Source: Bacteroidota bacterium
GTDB taxonomy: Bacteria; Bacteroidota; Bacteroidia; Flavobacteriales; Flavobacteriaceae
DNA length: 8,871 nucleotides
Direction: 5' to 3'
NCBI GenBank assembly: GCA_947468985.1
Contig: CANINJ010000067.1
Coordinates: 1 to 8,871 of the forward strand
Shown here in pieces: positions 5,691 to 8,871 of the stretch; within the stretch, counting starts at the first letter, position 1; each line of letters opens with the position of its first letter. The position numbers and the translations under genes are program-made. Below the pieces are notes generated by a model. The model did no database searches. It was not told where the DNA came from and saw only the letters and a program-made list of their open reading frames with translations.

Positions 5691-7103
5691 CTATTTTAAT
5701 GTTGAAGGACAAACAAAATGAGTCATCGGAACAGAAGTAGTTCTAATTCCACTAATGCCTTTTTCTACATTTATCAAATTATGAAATCCACGAGATTTTA
5801 ATATTGAAGCCATAATTACCGAACGATAACCACCTGCACAATGCAAATAAAAATCTTCGTTTTTAGGAACTAAATCTAAATGTAAATTTATAGTATCTAA
5901 AGGAATATTTACAGCGTTTTCAATATGTTCGGCTTCAAACTCACTTGGTTTTCGAGCATCTACAACCATACTTTGAGATGATAATTCTGTAGCAAACTGT
6001 TCTGGAATAATAGAATTTATACTGTCAGTTTCAAAACCTGAATTTTTCCAAGCCGAAATACCACCATCAAGATAACCTAAAACATTGTCAAATCCCACTC
6101 TTGAAAGTCGAGTAATTGTTTCCTGTTCCATTCCTTCAGGAGTAATTAAAAGTAAAGGTTGTTTGGTATTCATAATTAAGGAACCAACCCAAGGAGCAAA
6201 ATTTCCTTGAATTCCAATAAATATAGAACGTGGAATATGACTTTTTACGAAATCATTTTCATGACGAACATCTAAAATAACAGGATCGGTTTCATTTGCT
6301 AAAGTATTAAATTCAGAAGGTTTTAAAGGCTTCTTCGATTTTTCTATAACCGAATCCAAACTTTCATAACCTTGAATATTCATCATTACATTTTGAGGAA
6401 AATAGGCGGGAGGCAATCCCAATCCGTCCAAAACTTCAGCAGTAAATTCTTCACGAGTCATATTTGCTCGCAAAGCGTAATTCGTTTTCTTTTGATTTCC
6501 TAATGTATCTGTGGTTTCTTTGCTCATGTTTTTTCCACAAGCACTTCCTGCACCATGACTTGGATATACAATTAAATCATCCGATAATGGCATAATTTTA
6601 TTGCGCAGAGAATCATATAAATAAGAAGCTAATTTTTCTTGCGTCAAATCTTTAACCACTGATTGTGCCAAGTCTGGACGACCAACATCTCCAATGAATA
6701 AAGTATCTCCCGTGATTATTCCGTGTTCTTTTCCATTTTCATCGATAAGTAAATAACAAGTGCTTTCCATTGTGTGACCTGGAGTGTGAATTGTCTTTAT
6801 GGTATAATCTCCAACATTAAACTCTTGATTATCCGTTGCAACGATAGCATCAAATTCAGGTTTTGCTGTTGGTCCAAAAACAATTTGACCATCCGTTTTT
6901 TTAGCCAAATCAATATGTCCAGAAACAAAATCAGCGTGGAAATGCGTTTCAAAAATATATTTAATTTTAGCATTATCTGCTAATGCCTTATCAATATAAG
7001 GTTGCACTTCTCTTAATGGATCAAAAATAGCAACTTCGCCATTATTTTCAATATAATAAGCAGCTTGTGCAATACAGCCTGTGTAAATTTGTTGAATTTT
7101 CAT
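5691..7103 (-). CDS. Persulfide dioxygenase/sulfurtransferase fusion (MBL fold plus two rhodanese domains), CstB-like
   Basis: This 470-residue cytoplasmic protein (no signal peptide) has three parts. Residues 1 to about 250 are an ETHE1-type metallo-beta-lactamase domain: THFHADF (53-59), TPGH (107-110) and TGD (131-133). By comparison with ETHE1, the mononuclear iron ligands would be His 54, His 110 and Asp 133. PSHGAGSACG (181-190) adds His 183 and Cys 189. Residues about 260-357 form a rhodanese fold whose active-site loop reads TPEGMEQ (321-327) and lacks Cys, so it should be inactive. Residues about 365-465 form a second rhodanese domain with an intact loop, HCAGGYR, and catalytic Cys 422. 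This order matches staphylococcal CstB (about 440 residues), which oxidises thiol persulfides and yields thiosulfate. The gene follows the TauE-like exporter by 50 bp without an evident promoter, which fits a sulfide-detoxification operon. Actual substrates are inferred. Confidence 0.9.
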   Translation of the reverse strand: MKIQQIYTGCIAQAAYYIENNGEVAIFDPLREVQPYIDKALADNAKIKYIFETHFHADFVSGHIDLAKKTDGQIVFGPTAKPEFDAIVATDNQEFNVGDYTIKTIHTPGHTMESTCYLLIDENGKEHGIITGDTLFIGDVGRPDLAQSVVKDLTQEKLASYLYDSLRNKIMPLSDDLIVYPSHGAGSACGKNMSKETTDTLGNQKKTNYALRANMTREEFTAEVLDGLGLPPAYFPQNVMMNIQGYESLDSVIEKSKKPLKPSEFNTLANETDPVILDVRHENDFVKSHIPRSIFIGIQGNFAPWVGSLIMNTKQPLLLITPEGMEQETITRLSRVGFDNVLGYLDGGISAWKNSGFETDSINSIIPEQFATELSSQSMVVDARKPSEFEAEHIENAVNIPLDTINLHLDLVPKNEDFYLHCAGGYRSVIMASILKSRGFHNLINVEKGISGIRTTSVPMTHFVCPSTLK

Positions 7104-7106
7104 CGG

Positions 7107-7157
7107 ATTAGAATTAGATAGTATTGTTTAAATAAATGATTGAAATATTAGAATTAG
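7107..7157. repeat. Pair of 11-bp direct repeats in the tauE-MBL spacer
   Basis: ATTAGAATTAG occurs at 7107-7117 and 7147-7157, exactly 40 bp apart. One copy is close to the start of the dioxygenase gene and the other overlaps the stop codon of the exporter gene. It may be a regulatory site or chance in AT-rich sequence. Confidence 0.5.
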
Positions 7158-7948
7158 AAAATAAGTTCTTTGGTTAAAATGAAAAAAGCCATAATTAGAA
7201 CAAACCATCCAAATATTTTTTTTAGGCTTTTTTCATTGAAAAACTTACTCAAATAAATCCCTACAAAGATACCAAACATTGCAACAGCAGCAAAGCGAAA
7301 TAGGAAAATCCAATCAACATTTATGTTCTGAACATCACCAGAAAATCCTATTAAAGAATTGGTTGCAATGATAAATAATGAGGTTCCAATAGCTTTCTTA
7401 ATTGGTAATTTAGCAAAATGAAACAAAGCGGGAATTATCAAAAAGCCACCGCCAGCTCCAATAAGTCCGATTAAAATTCCCACGCAAAAAATCTGTACTA
7501 TAATAAGGAATAAATTTTGTTCTTTTTCTATTGCATCTTTGTCGATTGTTTTTGGCGTTTTAAGCATTGAAAGCGCCGCAAAAAACATTACAACAGCAAA
7601 CAAAACCATCAAGAAGACGTTTTTTGTTATAATAAATGTACTGTTTTCAAAAAACACTTCTGGAATTGAATGAACAATGTATTTACGAGTTATATAAACG
7701 GAAATAAGTGATGGTAATGCAAATAACAAACCTGTTTTTAAAACTACATTTCCTTTTTTTAAATTGATAAGTGTGCCAAATGAAGAAGTCATTCCAACAA
7801 TGAAAAGGGAATAGGCTGAGGCTATAATTGGATTGAAATTTAAAATATATACCAAAACAGGAACAGTCAATATAGAACCTCCACCGCCTGTTAAACCTAA
7901 TAAAAGCCCAATTAAAAGGGCACTAAAATATTCTATAAATTCAATCAT
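7154..7948 (-). CDS. TauE/SafE-family sulfite/organosulfonate exporter
   Basis: This integral inner-membrane protein of 264 residues has about eight hydrophobic segments. It shows the internal duplication typical of TauE/SafE (formerly DUF81): GLLLGLTGGGGSILTVPVLV (14-33) in the first half and GILIGLIGAGGGFLIIPALF (157-176) in the second. Both contain the Gly-rich turn and Pro-containing helix. Family members export sulfite, sulfoacetate or related anions. I chose the ATG at 7948. An in-frame TTG at 7969 would add seven residues, but it overlaps a TAAATTTG promoter-like box and a TTG start is less likely here. The gene is 50 bp upstream of the CstB-like dioxygenase on the same strand and is probably the first gene of that operon, so its likely cargo is sulfite or thiosulfate made by that enzyme. 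Cargo is inferred from context, not from residues. Confidence 0.88.
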   Translation of the reverse strand: MIEFIEYFSALLIGLLLGLTGGGGSILTVPVLVYILNFNPIIASAYSLFIVGMTSSFGTLINLKKGNVVLKTGLLFALPSLISVYITRKYIVHSIPEVFFENSTFIITKNVFLMVLFAVVMFFAALSMLKTPKTIDKDAIEKEQNLFLIIVQIFCVGILIGLIGAGGGFLIIPALFHFAKLPIKKAIGTSLFIIATNSLIGFSGDVQNINVDWIFLFRFAAVAMFGIFVGIYLSKFFNEKSLKKIFGWFVLIMAFFILTKELIF

Positions 7949-7966
7949 AATTGATGTAATATTTTT

Positions 7967-7974
7967 CAAATTTA
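7967..7974 (-). promoter_or_regulatory. Weak -7 candidate for the tauE-dioxygenase operon
   Basis: TAAATTTG on the - strand matches TAnnTTTG and lies about 18 bp upstream of the preferred ATG at 7948. No TTG lies at the expected -33 position, so confidence is low. The rest of the 128-bp divergent gap (7949-8076) is extremely AT-rich with no clear operator. Confidence 0.3.
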
Positions 7975-8076
7975 TGAAAAATATATTTGTATTAATTAGA
8001 ATCGTTAAAAATACTTTAACTAAAAATTATTACTCTTTTTGTTCCATTAAATATAAATTATATTAATTTTATTTTT

Positions 8077-8871
8077 ATGAAAAATGTATTTAGAAAGGGT
8101 TTTTATTTTAAGCAATATGAAGCTCCATTTCAATCGCCATTTGAAAAACTTTTTGAAGTATTTAAAGAGTTAATAACTCATACATCAGGAGATTTTGATG
8201 AGGCAATCGATTGGTTGCGGGAATTAGATAAAGAATACAAACTAACCGATTCAAGCTATACGATTGATGATTTTATCGAAGATTTAAAGAAAAAAGGATA
8301 TATTCGGGAAGAACTAAAAGAAGATGGTTCATCAGGTACTGGTATTACTGCCAAAACGGAGCGGGCAATTCGCCAACAAGCTTTAGACCAAATTTTCGGT
8401 AATTTAAAGCGTTCTGGAAATGGAAATCACAAAACAAAACATACAGGAAATGGCGACGAGCATACTGGGGAATTGCGTGAATTTCATTTTGGTGATGGTT
8501 TAGAACAAATTTCTTTGACCGAAAGTTTGCGAAATGCTCAAATTAATAATGGGGTTGAAGATTTTCAATTGACAGAAAAAGATTTGGTTGTAGAAGATAC
8601 GCAATTCAAATCGCAAATGAGTACTGTATTGATGATTGATATCAGTCATAGTATGATTCTTTATGGCGAAGATCGAATTACACCTGCTAAAAAAGTGGCA
8701 ATGGCATTGGCTGAATTAATCACAACGAGATACCCAAAAGACACCTTAGATATTTTAGTTTTTGGAAATGATGCTTGGACTATTGCAATTCGCGATTTGC
8801 CTTATTTGAAAGTGGGTCCATACCATACTAATACTGTTGCGGGTTTGCAATTAGCGATGGATTTACTACGG
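8077..8871 (+). CDS. VWA-domain protein, N-terminal part (3' end outside window)
   Basis: The frame is open from the ATG at 8077 to the last base, giving 265 residues with no stop, so the gene continues beyond the window. There is no signal peptide, and the protein is probably cytoplasmic. Residues about 1-110 are charged and mostly helical. Residues about 112-132 form a polar Gly/His/Asn-rich linker. From about 180 a von Willebrand factor A domain begins: VLMIDISHSM carries the MIDAS DxSxS motif (Asp 188, Ser 190, Ser 192), and Thr 251 in YHTNTVAGL is the likely third MIDAS position. Such VWA proteins often work beside a MoxR or magnesium-chelatase-type AAA+ ATPase, which could lie downstream but is not visible. 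It is divergent from the exporter operon. The ATG is preceded by T-rich DNA without a Shine-Dalgarno sequence. Its specific function is unknown. Confidence 0.88.
   Translation, partial: MKNVFRKGFYFKQYEAPFQSPFEKLFEVFKELITHTSGDFDEAIDWLRELDKEYKLTDSSYTIDDFIEDLKKKGYIREELKEDGSSGTGITAKTERAIRQQALDQIFGNLKRSGNGNHKTKHTGNGDEHTGELREFHFGDGLEQISLTESLRNAQINNGVEDFQLTEKDLVVEDTQFKSQMSTVLMIDISHSMILYGEDRITPAKKVAMALAELITTRYPKDTLDILVFGNDAWTIAIRDLPYLKVGPYHTNTVAGLQLAMDLLR

Noticed and set aside
6774..6983. Open frame of 69 codons on the + strand
   Set aside because: It is antisense to the conserved iron-binding region of the dioxygenase gene, so it is a shadow frame.
7949..7969. TTG start for the exporter gene
   Set aside because: The seven extra residues add nothing conserved, TTG starts are uncommon here, and the codon overlaps a promoter-like box; the ATG at 7948 is preferred.
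7833..8066. Open frame of 77 codons on the + strand across the exporter start
   Set aside because: It overlaps the exporter's conserved Gly-rich motif on the opposite strand, then runs into AT-rich intergenic DNA; no domain is seen.
1..8871. CRISPR array, transposon or prophage genes
   Set aside because: No regularly spaced repeats, terminal inverted repeats, transposase or phage-like proteins were found; all genes fit a core flavobacterial chromosome.

Overview
The window looks like a stretch of ordinary chromosome from a flavobacterium (Bacteroidota, probably Flavobacterium or a close relative). The evidence is the low G+C content, four predicted lipoproteins with short Bacteroidota-style lipoboxes, near absence of Shine-Dalgarno sequences, promoter candidates of the Bacteroidota type (TTG, about 19-21 nt, TAnnTTTG), and a bacillithiol-synthesis gene set beside a serine hydrolase. 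There are no insertion sequences, integrases, CRISPR repeats or other signs of a mobile region.

Layout. Positions 1-960 (+) hold the C-terminal end of a beta-lactamase-fold serine hydrolase, probably the tail of a large GH3/beta-lactamase fusion. A promoter candidate then leads into bshA (1041-2174, +), the first enzyme of bacillithiol synthesis. bshA overlaps by 4 nt a small lipoprotein with a PrcB_C-like region (2171-2596, +). A perfect 17-bp hairpin ends this unit and separates it from a convergent outer-membrane beta-barrel gene (2683-3165, -) and an unrecognised secreted lipoprotein (3258-4052, -). A solitary tRNA-Tyr(GUA) gene (4183-4263, -) follows, with its own promoter candidate and terminator. 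Next come a TlpA-like thioredoxin lipoprotein (4438-5592, -), a persulfide dioxygenase/double-rhodanese fusion (5691-7103, -) and a TauE/SafE anion exporter (7154-7948, -). A divergent VWA-domain protein (8077 onward, +) runs off the right edge.

How the genes work together. The clearest functional module is the tauE-MBL/rhodanese pair. It matches the core of the staphylococcal cst sulfide-detoxification operon: the fusion enzyme would oxidise low-molecular-weight persulfides and pass sulfane sulfur to sulfite, and the membrane protein would export sulfite-like anions. bshA makes the precursor of bacillithiol, whose persulfide is a likely substrate of such an enzyme, so the two loci may be linked biochemically although they are about 3.5 kb apart and on opposite strands. 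The TlpA-like protein adds a periplasmic thiol-disulfide function next to the sulfur genes but has its own promoter candidate.

I found no convincing previously undescribed system. The points most worth following are the reduced cst-like pair without a visible regulator, the bshA/PrcB-like overlap, the orphan lipoprotein, and small repeats lying on promoter elements.
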